From Chitinophaga sp. S165 (GTDB taxonomy: Bacteria > Bacteroidota > Bacteroidia > Chitinophagales > Chitinophagaceae): a stretch of DNA of 64,000 nucleotides. The DNA lies in assembly GCF_003182155.1 (NCBI RefSeq), contig NZ_QGTG01000001.1, forward strand, positions 478,390 to 542,389, given 5' to 3'. A model generated the notes under the pieces. It searched no databases and was not told the DNA's origin. It worked only from the letters and a program-made list of their open reading frames with translations. Positions 1 through 9,326 of this stretch are shown here, piece after piece (position 1 is the stretch's first letter; each line of letters opens with the position of its first letter). Both the position numbers and the translations under genes were made by a program.

Positions 1-3000
1 TAGTACCCGGAGCAGTAACAGTCCATGTACCGGTACCTACAGAAGCTGCATTGGCAGCCATCGTAAAGGTAGTGGTGTTACATTTGGTTTGATCCGGACC
101 GGCAGCAGCTGCATTTGGCATCTGGAACACTGTCACAGTAGTGCTTGCACATGTAGAATTAGTACATGCACCTGTAGATTCGGCACGTACATAATAAGTA
201 GTGGTGGCACTAACAGCTACGGTAATTGATGTACCGGTTCCGAGCGGAGCACCTACTCCACAACCTCCGGCATACCAAACCCAGTTTCCATTCGGCGTAC
301 CGTCCGCATTCTGGCCCAGGCTACCGCCTACTACAGAAAGGGTGGTATTACCTGAAGTACAGATATTTGGTGTACTTGCTGCAACGCCGGTAGGCGCAGT
401 AGGAGGTGTCTGTACGCTCACAGAGAACGGAACAGTAGAATCACAACCAGCGTTCGCACTATTTCTGTAGCTCAGGTTGAAATTATACACGCCACGTGGA
501 GTACCCACAGGATAGTTGATCGTTATCGGCCACGCTGTGATCGGCTGGTCGGTGATAGCAACAAAACCTGGCAGGGCGGGAGTGCCGGCTGTAATGCTGT
601 ATGTATCAGGATTACCTTTTGTAGACAGTGTATCCAGTTGGAATGTACCGTCAGAATTACAAGTGATAATACCTGGTCTCAGATTAATTACCGGACGGGT
701 TGTTTTATGCAATATAACAATGTCAGTGGTTGGCGTACAGTTGGCTGCGTTGGTAATAGTCCATGACAGCACGATGTCCTGTTCGTTAACCAGTGAGGTA
801 ACTGTTGTATTATAAGCATGAATGTCAGCAATGGTCGCATTACCGGATACAAGTGTCCATGTACCGATTTCCGCAGAAGGACCGGTTAATGTCAGGTCCG
901 GCTGACTGGCATTCATTGTAAATACATTATTGGTACCACATAAAGTAGTATCAGGGCCAGCGTCACTGATAGATGGATCAAGCAGCAGGCTAACCTCAAC
1001 AAAGTCGCTGCTGGAGCAGGCGTTGTTTACAGTGCTTTTTACTGTCCACTTGAATCTGGCGGTGATGCCACCTTTCTTCAGTGTTACACGTGAATTCCTG
1101 AGAGTAGGGAATTGTACAGTCGCGTAATCCTTGAAGTCAGCAGCGGTGATAGGTACAGTTACACCAGGACCAAAGACGCTGTCTACAGTCCATGTACCAC
1201 TTTCAGCTGTGTTCAGTGTTGCAGCCATGGTAAAGAGGCCGCTGGTGTTTACGCTTGCGCACGCCAGCTGATCAGGTCCCGCATTCGCTATAGGTACCGG
1301 CGTTACATTAACAATGAACGGAGCGGATTTAACCTCGCAGACATTTAAAGGGTCCCTTACAACCACGGTAAAGACGCCCTGCGCAGGGGTGTTGATCTGG
1401 ATCTGACTCAGGAAAGTCTTACCAGTGTGTTGAGGCAATGGTGTAAGTACGCCACCTGCATCAGGCCCCTGGAACCATTGGATATTAAATCCTGCCAGAA
1501 CATCATTGATACGGATATCGACGGAAGAACCGGCACAAATATTCTGTGATGTAGAGATCACATCCACAATAGGATTATCAACAGAGCTGATATGTGCTGT
1601 ATTGGAATCCTTACAAGTATGACCATCAGCATAGTCCACAAAACCATATACCATAATAGTGGTGTCGCCAGTTACCTGGATGGTACGGGTCGCACCCTCG
1701 TATCCTGGTAAGTCTCTCCAGGTAAATCTGTCGAAACCTCCGGATGCCTGTAATTCAACAAAAGCACCCGCGCAGACCTGGCTCTTCGTCAGGTACAGCG
1801 TCGGCATCGGCAAGATTGTCAACCGGACATATTCAGATGGCGAGGCACACGTGACCGCGTCACTACCATCTTCATAAATACGGACACGGAAACGGTAAGA
1901 CGTAGGAACGGTCCGCGTACCTTTCAGTTCGCCCGGACCGATCACCAGTTCTTTAGCTGTAGCAGTACCAAAAGGAACGTTTACATAAGTCAGACCTTCG
2001 TCGTCACTCATTTCCCATTGATAACGGGGATTGACGAAGTAGTCTGCAGGTGTGAAATCAGAAGTCAGGGTAATAGGGGCGCCTTCGCAGACAACCTCCG
2101 CCAGATTACCAGTCTTACCTTTAATAGATGCTGTGATGTTTGGGCTACAATATGCAAATTCGATATCGTCAATCGCGATATCGTTACCACAACCACCAGG
2201 CATGTCATTAAAGATGGTCACAATTACATTCTCCACATTTGAAGGGATCATAAAAGATCCGCCAAATCTTTCCCACATTCCCTTAGGTGCACCGAGGTGC
2301 ATAGATACATTATAAGTAGGGAACGTTGCCAATACCTGAGAAGGGTTATCAGCGTTCACCACCTTAAAGGTTACGCCGGCATATTTATAACCGGATACGC
2401 AACCATTTTCAAAAACGTCGCGAGGGTTGATGTTCATCAACCACGCACTAAAATTATAAACCGAACCTTTACAGAGACCGCTTACGGTCTTCTTATAAAG
2501 TTGTCTTGGGTCATTGTGTGAGTTAGCTACCAGCATACCACCACGGTCATTACCCGTGTGATCGGTAGAGTTCACCCAGTCACCCTTGAGCTGAGTGTTG
2601 TTTGAGATCGAGTAGTAGTTGTCTCTCAGGTCGTTGGTCCCTTGATAGTCGTAAGTGACTACTCCATTAATAGGATATGGACGCCGAACAATGCCTGAAC
2701 CAGGTAACGTTCCAAAGTCTTCAAAGAAACCTGGTTTGTCGTTCGCTTCATTACTGCCACAGGTATTAATGGTACAGTCCATCGCTGTAATGGTACGGGT
2801 AATCGTCGTAGTCCTCGTTGGTCCGTTATTATATTTATACGGAATTTCGATTCTTACTTCGTAGTTACCTGGTTCCAGAAACTGCAAAGTCAACGACTTG
2901 GTCGTTTTCAGCTTGTCTGCTTTTAACACGGCGCCGGTATTCCCTGTATACAGGACCTCATATTCGGCGGCGTCGTTATTTGGCGTGGTTATCGTCCACG

Positions 3001-3199
3001 TTGGCTGCCCTGCCTGTGTATACCCGTTGCCCGCGTTGATCATAGCATTGACGCTCAGGAATTTGTCCTGACCGGCAGAGCTGGCGGCCGTCGAGATACA
3101 CACTTGACCCGGTACGTTTACATATACGGCTGGACTGTTCTGCGCCATTGCTACAGCACAGATCAACATCGTATATAATAGGATTAAAATCTTTTTCAT
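1..3199 (-). CDS. Giant secreted Ig/PKD-like repeat surface protein (C-terminus outside window)
   Basis: Reading frame stays open from an ATG at 3199 to the left edge (about 1066 residues). The N-terminus (MKKILILLYTM..., then Ala-Met-Ala-Gln) is a classical signal peptide. Around residues 310-350 there is a jelly-roll-like segment ending in GGCGNDIAIDDI, a motif common in Bacteroidetes adhesins. From there to the window edge the sequence consists of Ig/PKD-like beta-sandwich repeats with recurring GTWT motifs, for example near positions 24, 855 and 1190. Such proteins are usually several thousand residues long and end in a type IX secretion or gliding-motility C-terminal domain; that end is not visible here. 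Role inferred: cell-surface adhesion or matrix protein. No nearby partner gene is evident. Confidence 0.85.
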   Translation of the reverse strand, partial: MKKILILLYTMLICAVAMAQNSPAVYVNVPGQVCISTAASSAGQDKFLSVNAMINAGNGYTQAGQPTWTITTPNNDAAEYEVLYTGNTGAVLKADKLKTTKSLTLQFLEPGNYEVRIEIPYKYNNGPTRTTTITRTITAMDCTINTCGSNEANDKPGFFEDFGTLPGSGIVRRPYPINGVVTYDYQGTNDLRDNYYSISNNTQLKGDWVNSTDHTGNDRGGMLVANSHNDPRQLYKKTVSGLCKGSVYNFSAWLMNINPRDVFENGCVSGYKYAGVTFKVVNADNPSQVLATFPTYNVSMHLGAPKGMWERFGGSFMIPSNVENVIVTIFNDMPGGCGNDIAIDDIEFAYCSPNITASIKGKTGNLAEVVCEGAPITLTSDFTPADYFVNPRYQWEMSDDEGLTYVNVPFGTATAKELVIGPGELKGTRTVPTSYRFRVRIYEDGSDAVTCASPSEYVRLTILPMPTLYLTKSQVCAGAFVELQASGGFDRFTWRDLPGYEGATRTIQVTGDTTIMVYGFVDYADGHTCKDSNTAHISSVDNPIVDVISTSQNICAGSSVDIRINDVLAGFNIQWFQGPDAGGVLTPLPQHTGKTFLSQIQINTPAQGVFTVVVRDPLNVCEVKSAPFIVNVTPVPIANAGPDQLACASVNTSGLFTMAATLNTAESGTWTVDSVFGPGVTVPITAADFKDYATVQFPTLRNSRVTLKKGGITARFKWTVKSTVNNACSSSDFVEVSLLLDPSISDAGPDTTLCGTNNVFTMNASQPDLTLTGPSAEIGTWTLVSGNATIADIHAYNTTVTSLVNEQDIVLSWTITNAANCTPTTDIVILHKTTRPVINLRPGIITCNSDGTFQLDTLSTKGNPDTYSITAGTPALPGFVAITDQPITAWPITINYPVGTPRGVYNFNLSYRNSANAGCDSTVPFSVSVQTPPTAPTGVAASTPNICTSGNTTLSVVGGSLGQNADGTPNGNWVWYAGGCGVGAPLGTGTSITVAVSATTTYYVRAESTGACTNSTCASTTVTVFQMPNAAAAGPDQTKCNTTTFTMAANAASVGTGTWTVTAPGT

Positions 3200-3588
3200 C
3201 AGTAGGTGTTTTGTGAAAAGAGTATCAGAAATGCAGTGCTCAGACGTCACGCCAACTGACAGATTTACAATGTTTTACCGATCGATAGGATTTCCAATCC
3301 CGCACCGGAATGGCTTTTTGAGAAGTGTAAAGTGTTTCCATAGGCTTGATCATTTTTTTACTTGATATGGCTAAGAAATGAGACTATTTTAAAATTAAAA
3401 TTAGAACTAATATAGGAAATATAAAAAATGTGTATATATTCTAAAGCGATAAATGGAAGAATAATTGGAAATAGGAGGCCGGGGGGAATTTGATATTCAG
3501 TATCTTAACAGGGTGAAAAAAAAGTTTGCTCAGAGGGTTAAAAGTTATCCACACCCTTATGACGTTAATAATTATTTTATATAACCAG
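3200..3588. other. AT-rich intergenic region between the surface protein and rpmI
   Basis: Non-coding stretch between the divergent surface-protein gene and rpmI. No convincing ORF, tRNA or strong hairpin was seen. It must hold the 5' region of the surface protein, but I found no clear TAnnTTTG element on that strand. Confidence 0.5.
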
Positions 3589-3619
3589 TTTGTTGTTTGA
3601 AATATTTACCTACCTTTGC
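3589..3619 (+). promoter_or_regulatory. Promoter of rpmI-rplT
   Basis: TTTG at 3589-3592 and TACCTTTGC at 3611-3619 match the Bacteroidota -33/-7 pair. The distance to the rpmI ATG at 3639 leaves a leader of only about 12-15 bases. Confidence 0.75.
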
Positions 3620-3638
3620 AGACCAAATTTGATGTAAG

Positions 3639-3836
3639 ATGCCCAAAGTAAAGACTCATTCCCGGGCGAAGAAGACCTTCAAGGTGACCGGGAGCGGACA
3701 GATTAAGCGGTATAATGCCTTCAAAAGTCACCTGTTGACCAAGAAGTCTACCAAAAGAAAACGCCACCTCAGAGGTAGCAGCCTTGTTAGTTCAGCTAAC
3801 CTGGACCTGGTAAAAAGAATGCTTGCTCTCAGATAA
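3639..3836 (+). CDS. rpmI: 50S ribosomal protein L35
   Basis: 65 residues, strongly basic, with the L35 signature: [20 protein letters not shown] at the N-terminus and a KRKRHLRG segment. L35 is a small structural protein of the large ribosomal subunit. It is followed 51 bases later by rplT on the same strand, the usual pairing. In many bacteria infC (IF3) lies directly upstream and its mRNA carries regulation; here the gene before rpmI is an unrelated divergent gene and rpmI has its own promoter. Length and sequence are normal for the family. Confidence 0.97.
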   Translation: MPKVKTHSRAKKTFKVTGSGQIKRYNAFKSHLLTKKSTKRKRHLRGSSLVSSANLDLVKRMLALR

Positions 3837-3887
3837 TGAGAAGTGGTGTTGTGTAATTAATTATTAACCTGATCAAAAAAGCACTAT

Positions 3888-4232
3888 ATGCCTCGTTCAG
3901 TAAATGCAGTTGCTTCCCGGGCCCGCAGGAAGAAAATATTAAAGCAGGCCAAAGGCTTCTACGGTAAAAGGAAAAATGTTTATACCGTAGCTAAGAACGT
4001 ATTGGAGAAAGGTCTTACATATAGCTATGTAGGCCGTAAACTCAAGAAAAGAAACTACCGTCAGCTGTGGATCGCTCGTATCAACGCTGCTGCAAGAGCA
4101 GAAGGTCTGACTTACTCCGAGTTTATCCATAAATTGTCTGAAAAGAATATCGACCTTAACAGGAAGGTATTGGCTGATCTGGCAATGAATGAACCAGAAA
4201 CTTTCAAGAGCCTGATCGCTACCGTTAAATAA
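3888..4232 (+). CDS. rplT: 50S ribosomal protein L20
   Basis: 114 residues with the typical L20 start ([19 protein letters not shown]) and the conserved [16 protein letters not shown] region around residues 47-62. L20 binds 23S rRNA early in assembly of the large subunit and in several bacteria represses its own operon. It is the second gene of the rpmI-rplT operon. Its stop lies 12 bases from the convergent ispE stop, so the likely transcription terminator falls inside the ispE 3' end. Confidence 0.97.
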   Translation: MPRSVNAVASRARRKKILKQAKGFYGKRKNVYTVAKNVLEKGLTYSYVGRKLKKRNYRQLWIARINAAARAEGLTYSEFIHKLSEKNIDLNRKVLADLAMNEPETFKSLIATVK

Positions 4233-4244
4233 GCGGATCTGCGA

Positions 4245-5051
4245 TTATAAGATAAATACTTTGTAGCCGGTGTTGAATGCAATGCCGGCTATCTTATTTT
4301 TAGGAAAGATCCCCACAAATGCTGACCCGCTTCCACTCATAGCAGCATACACCGCTCCCTCCATATATAATTTTTCTTTTATTGCTGACAGCTCCGGATG
4401 TGCATTCAGTACAGGCGTTTCAAAGTCGTTCGTGATCGTGTCCTTCCATGTATCTACCGGCCGCAGAATGTTTTCCCTTAATGATAGAGCAGGCGACTGT
4501 GGCGTGATTTGGCTAAAAGCCCAGCCAGTATTAATATGAACACCCGGATATACCAATACGAAAGTCCACCGCGAAAGATCCAGGTCTATGGGCGTCATGA
4601 TCTCTCCTCTGCCTGTGGCATAACAAGGTTTATTCTGAATAAAGAAAGGGCAGTCACTGCCTAGTTGAGCCGCATATATCAATAACTGATCTTCCGGAAT
4701 GCCAAGCTGAAAACGATTATTAAGTAATCGCAACATAAAAGCAGCATCAGCGGATCCTCCGCCCAGTCCCGCACCAATAGGAATATGTTTGTGCAGGTGA
4801 ATGTTCACTTCGGGCAATTCAGGAAAGTCCTGCTTTAAGAGGCGCCACGCGCTTAAACAAAGATTATCTGCACTGTTACCGGGAACTGCGATACCACTTG
4901 TTGTAAACTCAAGCTTACCGGGGCTGATCACTTCCAGGGCATCTGTAAGCGGCAAAGGGTAGAATACTGTTTCCAGTTCATGGAATCCATCAGGGCGTTT
5001 ACTTACAACGTGCAGGCCCAGGTTTATCTTGCAATTTGGGAAGACGATCAT
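4245..5051 (-). CDS. ispE: 4-diphosphocytidyl-2-C-methyl-D-erythritol kinase
   Basis: GHMP-family kinase that phosphorylates CDP-methylerythritol in the MEP route to isoprenoids. The N-terminus IVFPNCKINLGLHV is typical of IspE, and the ATP-binding motif PIGAGLGGGSADAA lies at about residues 91-104. At 268 residues the length fits the family. An upstream in-frame ATG at 5066 would place the start inside a terminator-like hairpin, so I prefer the ATG at 5051. The MEP pathway link matters because dxr of the same pathway is also in this window. The gene is convergent with rplT, and a hairpin sits just before it. Confidence 0.93.
   Translation of the reverse strand: MIVFPNCKINLGLHVVSKRPDGFHELETVFYPLPLTDALEVISPGKLEFTTSGIAVPGNSADNLCLSAWRLLKQDFPELPEVNIHLHKHIPIGAGLGGGSADAAFMLRLLNNRFQLGIPEDQLLIYAAQLGSDCPFFIQNKPCYATGRGEIMTPIDLDLSRWTFVLVYPGVHINTGWAFSQITPQSPALSLRENILRPVDTWKDTITNDFETPVLNAHPELSAIKEKLYMEGAVYAAMSGSGSAFVGIFPKNKIAGIAFNTGYKVFIL
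4264..4302 (+). terminator. Likely rplT terminator embedded in ispE 3' end
   Basis: TAGCCGG (4264-4270) and CCGGCTA (4285-4291) form a 7-bp stem, followed on the plus strand by TCTTATTTTT. It lies inside the convergent ispE coding region, so it doubles as coding sequence. Confidence 0.55.
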
Positions 5052-5056
5052 GGTAT

Positions 5057-5096
5057 AAAAAACCATAAACCATAGCTGAGATACTATGGTTTATGG
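5057..5096 (-). terminator. Perfect 13-bp hairpin with T-run between DUF151 gene and ispE
   Basis: CCATAAACCATAG (5063-5075) and its exact complement (5084-5096) form a 13-bp stem with an 8-base loop. On the minus strand it is followed by TTTTTT. It looks like an intrinsic terminator for the DUF151 gene, yet ispE begins only about 6-12 bases later, so ispE expression would need read-through or a promoter I cannot see. Confidence 0.7.
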
Positions 5097-5133
5097 ATCG
5101 TTTATTTTGTAATAGTAAATGTAAAGAAGATGA

Positions 5134-5736
5134 TCAGCGGCTTTTACGGCTGTTGATCTCGTCGCGGATAGCGATAGCACGGATATAATCTTCCTGCTCC
5201 AGCACTTCCTGTAGCAACTGTGTAAGCTCGTCCAGGTTCAGGATCTTGAGATCATCTTCCGCTCCCTTTTCATGTTCTGAGATGGTAGGAGTAACCGGTT
5301 TAACACCGCTTTTCTTACCGGCAGGATCATCAAGCAGGATACCTGCACTGTTAAGTATATTCTCGTAAGTAAAGATGGGACAGCCAAAACGTACAGCCAG
5401 CGCAAGCGCATCAGAAGTACGGGAGTCTATCTCTATCGTTTCTTCATTACTGTAACAGATCAATTTAGAATAAAAAATTCCTTCCTGCAGGTTACTGATC
5501 ACCACTTCATGCAGCTCAATATTGAAAGCGTTCATGAAGTTTTTCATCAGATCATGTGTCAGTGGGCGGCTGGGTTGCATTTTCTCTAATGCCACAGCGA
5601 TAGCCTGTGCTTCAAACCCGCCAATTACAATAGGGAGGCGGCGCAAACCGTTCACCTCTCCTAAAACTACGGCGTAAGAATGTGTTTGCGTAATGCTGTG
5701 CGATAAAGCAACTATTTCCAGTTCTATTTTTCTCAT
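5134..5736 (-). CDS. Bifunctional nuclease family (DUF151) protein with UVR motif
   Basis: 200 residues. Residues 1-135 match the DUF151/bifunctional nuclease fold, with conserved LPIVIGGFEAQAIA near residue 35 and DSRTSDALALAVR near residue 103. The last 35 residues resemble the UvrB/UvrC-interacting UVR motif (EDYIRAIAIRDEI). Family members have DNase/RNase activity in plants and Mycobacterium; the bacterial role is poorly defined. It precedes ispE on the same strand with a terminator-like hairpin between them. Family call is firm; biochemical role is inference from the family. Confidence 0.85.
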   Translation of the reverse strand: MRKIELEIVALSHSITQTHSYAVVLGEVNGLRRLPIVIGGFEAQAIAVALEKMQPSRPLTHDLMKNFMNAFNIELHEVVISNLQEGIFYSKLICYSNEETIEIDSRTSDALALAVRFGCPIFTYENILNSAGILLDDPAGKKSGVKPVTPTISEHEKGAEDDLKILNLDELTQLLQEVLEQEDYIRAIAIRDEINSRKSR

Positions 5737-5840
5737 ATCTGTCCTGCGTTGTCGCTGAATATTTTATAAGAACGTGAAGTTAGAAAAAATATTCCTTATC
5801 TAAAAAACAGATAATAAGTAAGCGCAAGGTATTCGCCTAC

Positions 5841-6806
5841 TTACTTCCTTTGCTTTATGGCAGCAGTTAATTTAGGCACTACCTCGAAGGCATCACCTAC
5901 AATACCATAGTCAGCCGCTTTAAAGAAAGGCGCTTCAGGGTCCTTATTGATGACCACTATCACCTTACTACCGTTTACACCTGCAAGGTGCTGTATGGCG
6001 CCCGAAATGCCGATTGCAATGTACAGGTTAGGCCGTACAGTTAACCCTGTTTGCCCAACATGCTCATGATGCGGACGCCAGCCGGTATCAGCCACCGGGC
6101 GGGAACATGCTGTTGCTGCCCCCAGCGAATGTGCCAGCTCTTCTACAAGACCCCAGTTCTCCGGACCTTTAAGGCCCCGGCCGCCACTCACTACTATCTC
6201 TGCTTCTGTAAGCGGTACTTCACCACTTACTGTTTCCACGCTACTTACCTTCACTTTGAAATCAGCGTCGCTGATAGCAGGCGAGAAGGCTGTTACAGAT
6301 GCCTTTGCATCCGTTGGTTCCAGTGCGAAAGTATTGGGCATAACGCCGATCACCTTCCTGGCAGAAGTAATATTTACATTGGCAAATGCCTTGCCGGAAA
6401 ACACGCTTTTCTTTACCACAAAACCATTAGCTGTATCTGGCAGTGAAATGGCGCCTGATACAAAACCTGCCTTCAGGCGGGCGGCTACACGCGGCGCTAC
6501 CGCCTTACCATCAAAATTATGGGGGAATACCACCACCTGCGCAGCTTCCTGTTCCACTGCAGCTGCGATGATCTTTGTGAATACTGTAGTCTCAACTTCA
6601 TTCAGCCTGGCATCCGCAACATGTAATACTTTTGTTGCGCCATAATTGCCTAATGCTTCCAGTTCTGCATTGTCTGCAGCTCCCAGCACCAGTGCTGTTG
6701 CCGTAACGCCCAGTTGCTGCGCTACCTTTGCACCATACTGTACTGCCTCAAATGATACTTTCTTGATCTTACCGTGTGCCTGATCTGCGAATATTATTAC
6801 TGACAT
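5841..6806 (-). CDS. etfA: Electron transfer flavoprotein alpha subunit
   Basis: 321 residues, the usual EtfA/FixB length. The C-terminal FAD-binding domain is clear: [18 protein letters not shown] near residue 210 and the [15 protein letters not shown] segment near residue 248, followed by [14 protein letters not shown]. EtfA holds the FAD that collects electrons from acyl-CoA dehydrogenases. It is encoded 54 bases downstream of etfB on the same strand, as expected for the heterodimer. Both are expressed from the promoter upstream of etfB. Confidence 0.96.
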   Translation of the reverse strand: MSVIIFADQAHGKIKKVSFEAVQYGAKVAQQLGVTATALVLGAADNAELEALGNYGATKVLHVADARLNEVETTVFTKIIAAAVEQEAAQVVVFPHNFDGKAVAPRVAARLKAGFVSGAISLPDTANGFVVKKSVFSGKAFANVNITSARKVIGVMPNTFALEPTDAKASVTAFSPAISDADFKVKVSSVETVSGEVPLTEAEIVVSGGRGLKGPENWGLVEELAHSLGAATACSRPVADTGWRPHHEHVGQTGLTVRPNLYIAIGISGAIQHLAGVNGSKVIVVINKDPEAPFFKAADYGIVGDAFEVVPKLTAAIKQRK

Positions 6807-6860
6807 GTTTGACGTAGAATTTAATACTTTAAAATGGAGTTTACAGCTAGTGTCCAGCTA

Positions 6861-7601
6861 TCAGATCACTTTTGCTTCATCATGCAGTAATTTTACCAGC
6901 TCTTCCACATTATCTGCGCTGATCATTTTAACACCTGCTTTTGCCGGCGGCAGTTCAAAACTGCTGACCGTCGTCAGTGTATCTGCTGCTACTGGTTCTA
7001 CTACAGCAAGGGGTTTGGTACGGGCTGCCATGATACCGCGCATGCCGGGGATACGCTGTTCCGCCATTCCTTTCTGGCAGGATACAACAACCGGAAGTGT
7101 TACCTTCACAACTTCTTCCCCGCCTTCTATTTCACGGCGGATAGTTGCCTCTGTTCCGTTCAGATCAAATTTAGCAGCAATAGATACATATGGGAGCTCC
7201 AGCAATTCTGCTACCATGCCACCGATAGCAGCACCATTATAGTCGATCGTTTCCTTACCTGTAAAGATGAGATCATATCCCTGTTTACGGGCATGTTCCG
7301 CAATCTGTGATGCGATATAGAAACTATCCTGGCTATCTGTGTTAATACGGTATGCCTCGTCTCCGCCCAGTGCCAGGGCTTTACGGATAACAGGTTCCGT
7401 ATCTGCACCACCAACGGTGATCAGGTGTACGGTTGCGCCCAGCGTTTCTTTCAATTCCAAAGCGCGGACCAGGGCATACCATTCATCGTAGGGGTTGATG
7501 ATGAATTGTACACCCGCTTCATTGAATTTCGTGTTGTTGTCTGTGAAAGCTATTTTTGCAGTCGTGTCCGGAGTTTTACTGATACAAACTAAAATCTTCA
7601 T
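6861..7601 (-). CDS. etfB: Electron transfer flavoprotein beta subunit
   Basis: 246 residues with the EtfB/FixA start (MKILVCISKTPDT) and conserved NPYDEWYALVRALELKE near residue 36, plus the AMP-binding loop region near VVSCQKGMAEQRIPG (residues about 172-186). EtfB pairs with EtfA to carry electrons from beta-oxidation or amino-acid dehydrogenases to ETF:quinone oxidoreductase. First gene of a two-gene operon, divergent from the TPR gene, with a perfect -7 element 35 bases upstream of its ATG. Confidence 0.96.
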   Translation of the reverse strand: MKILVCISKTPDTTAKIAFTDNNTKFNEAGVQFIINPYDEWYALVRALELKETLGATVHLITVGGADTEPVIRKALALGGDEAYRINTDSQDSFYIASQIAEHARKQGYDLIFTGKETIDYNGAAIGGMVAELLELPYVSIAAKFDLNGTEATIRREIEGGEEVVKVTLPVVVSCQKGMAEQRIPGMRGIMAARTKPLAVVEPVAADTLTTVSSFELPPAKAGVKMISADNVEELVKLLHDEAKVI

Positions 7602-7635
7602 GGCCTAAACTGTTTTGTTTTTAAAAGCGGTATGA

Positions 7636-7644
7636 GCAAATATA
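7636..7644 (-). promoter_or_regulatory. -7 element of etfBA promoter
   Basis: On the minus strand TATATTTGC, an exact TAnnTTTG match, lies 35 bases before the etfB ATG. No clear -33 TTTG was seen. It sits just outside the divergent TPR gene start. Confidence 0.6.
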
Positions 7645-7652
7645 TTTAAATA

Positions 7653-7961
7653 ATGGATAGAATAGCCAGGATAAAGGAATTTCTTAAAGACAGCCCGAAC
7701 GACAGCTTTCTTAAGCATGCACTGGCGCTTGAATATATCAAGATAGGCGATGACAACGCCGCCAGATCACTGTTTGAGGAGCTGCTGGCATTCGAGCCAG
7801 GCTACGTTGGGTCTTATTATCACCTCGGCCGCCTGCTGGAACGGGCCGTTCTTCCGCAGGAAGCTATTGCCGTATATGAGAAGGGAATGGAGATGGCAAA
7901 AGCGGCGGGTGACAGGCATGCTTATAACGAATTACAGGCTGCATTGGATGATCTGATTTAA
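7653..7961 (+). CDS. Small tetratricopeptide repeat protein
   Basis: 102 residues with two TPR-like helical pairs: FLKHALALEYIKIGDDNAARSLFEELL style residues near 19-45 and YHLGRLLERAVLPQEAIAVYEKG near 56-80. No signal peptide, so cytosolic. TPR proteins are scaffolds for protein contacts; no partner can be named. The gene is 13 bases upstream of tilS on the same strand and is probably cotranscribed with it. Short TPR proteins of this size are common in Bacteroidetes. Confidence 0.8.
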   Translation: MDRIARIKEFLKDSPNDSFLKHALALEYIKIGDDNAARSLFEELLAFEPGYVGSYYHLGRLLERAVLPQEAIAVYEKGMEMAKAAGDRHAYNELQAALDDLI

Positions 7962-7974
7962 TAATTTACAGGAG

Positions 7975-9312
7975 ATGGATTTACTGGAAGGATTTATCGC
8001 ATACATAGAAAAAGAAAAGTTGTTCACTCGCGATCAGCCGTTACTGCTGGCCGTGAGCGGGGGAGTGGACTCTGTTGTAATGGCCTGCCTGGTCAAGGCT
8101 GCAGGATTTACATTTTCCATCGCTCACTGTAATTTTCAACTCAGGGGAGAGGAATCCCTCCGGGACGAGGCCTTCGTCGAGGACCTGGCCAACAGGCTGG
8201 AAGTCCCCTTTTATAAGGTACGTTTTGATACATTGGCCTATACCACTGAGCATCGTGTATCCATCCAGGTGGCAGCCAGGCAGTTGCGCTATGAGTGGCT
8301 TGAAAATACGATGGTAAGGGCAGAATGCTCTTATGTCGCTACTGCCCACCATATGCAGGACAGTACGGAAACAGTGCTGATGAACCTTTCAAAAGGAACG
8401 GGGATAGCAGGGCTGCACGGCATCCTGCCTAAACAAGCAAACCTGGTACGGCCGCTGTTGTATTCACAGAAGGCCGAGATACTCGCTTATGCCACACAGC
8501 ACGGTATTTCGTTCGTTGAAGACAGCTCAAACATCATCGTCAAATATACCCGTAATTTCTTCCGGCATAAAGTGATCCCTGTTATACAGGAAGCCTATCC
8601 GGGTGTGGTGGCCAATATAGCAGGTAGTATAGAACGTTTCCGCGAGGCCGAGATATTATATGCGCAATCGGTGGAAAGACATATCAAACGACTGGTTGTT
8701 CAGAAGGGGAACATGTACATGATACCTGTACTGAAACTGCAGAAAACTATTCCTATGCAAACGGTTGCCTGGGAAATATTCAGGCAGTATGGCTGTTCCG
8801 CCGCACAGTTGCCACAGGTGATCGAACTACTGTCCAGCAGTTCGGGCAAACTGGTGGAAACAAGCACCCACCGCATAATACGTGACAGGCAATGGTTGCT
8901 GGTCACACCGTTAACAGAGGAAGAAGCAACTGTTATTGTGATCGAAAAAGACCGCACCGCGGTGTCCACGTCAACCGGTATACTCAGATTTAAAACCAGC
9001 AACAGGAAAGAGACAACCAGTATACCCGGGGCGGCAGCTATCGCAATGCTCGATAAAGGATCATTACAGTATCCGTTACTACTTAGAAAATGGAAGCAGG
9101 GTGATTATTTCTACCCTTTAGGTATGCGGAAGAAAAAGAAATTAAGCCGCTTCTTTATAGATCAGAAATTGTCACTGCCACAGAAAGAGAATATCTGGGT
9201 GCTGGAATCGGCCAAAACGATCGTTTGGATAGTAGGATTGCGTATAGACGACAGGTTTAAGGTCACGGACCAGACAAAAGAATTGCTGTCAATAGAGTGG
9301 GAGGGCCATTAA
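7975..9312 (+). CDS. tilS: tRNA(Ile)-lysidine synthase
   Basis: 445 residues. The PP-loop ATPase motif SGGVDS is at residues 28-33 in LLLAVSGGVDSVV, followed by HCNFQLRGEES, typical of TilS. The enzyme attaches lysidine to C34 of the minor tRNA-Ile so that it reads AUA, an essential step. The C-terminal part carries the substrate-binding TilS domains (KWKQGDYFYPLGM...KLSRFFIDQK near residue 365-400). It follows the TPR gene with 13 bases between. Length is normal. Confidence 0.95.
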   Translation: MDLLEGFIAYIEKEKLFTRDQPLLLAVSGGVDSVVMACLVKAAGFTFSIAHCNFQLRGEESLRDEAFVEDLANRLEVPFYKVRFDTLAYTTEHRVSIQVAARQLRYEWLENTMVRAECSYVATAHHMQDSTETVLMNLSKGTGIAGLHGILPKQANLVRPLLYSQKAEILAYATQHGISFVEDSSNIIVKYTRNFFRHKVIPVIQEAYPGVVANIAGSIERFREAEILYAQSVERHIKRLVVQKGNMYMIPVLKLQKTIPMQTVAWEIFRQYGCSAAQLPQVIELLSSSSGKLVETSTHRIIRDRQWLLVTPLTEEEATVIVIEKDRTAVSTSTGILRFKTSNRKETTSIPGAAAIAMLDKGSLQYPLLLRKWKQGDYFYPLGMRKKKKLSRFFIDQKLSLPQKENIWVLESAKTIVWIVGLRIDDRFKVTDQTKELLSIEWEGH

Positions 9313-9326
9313 TTCCGGGCCTCCCA

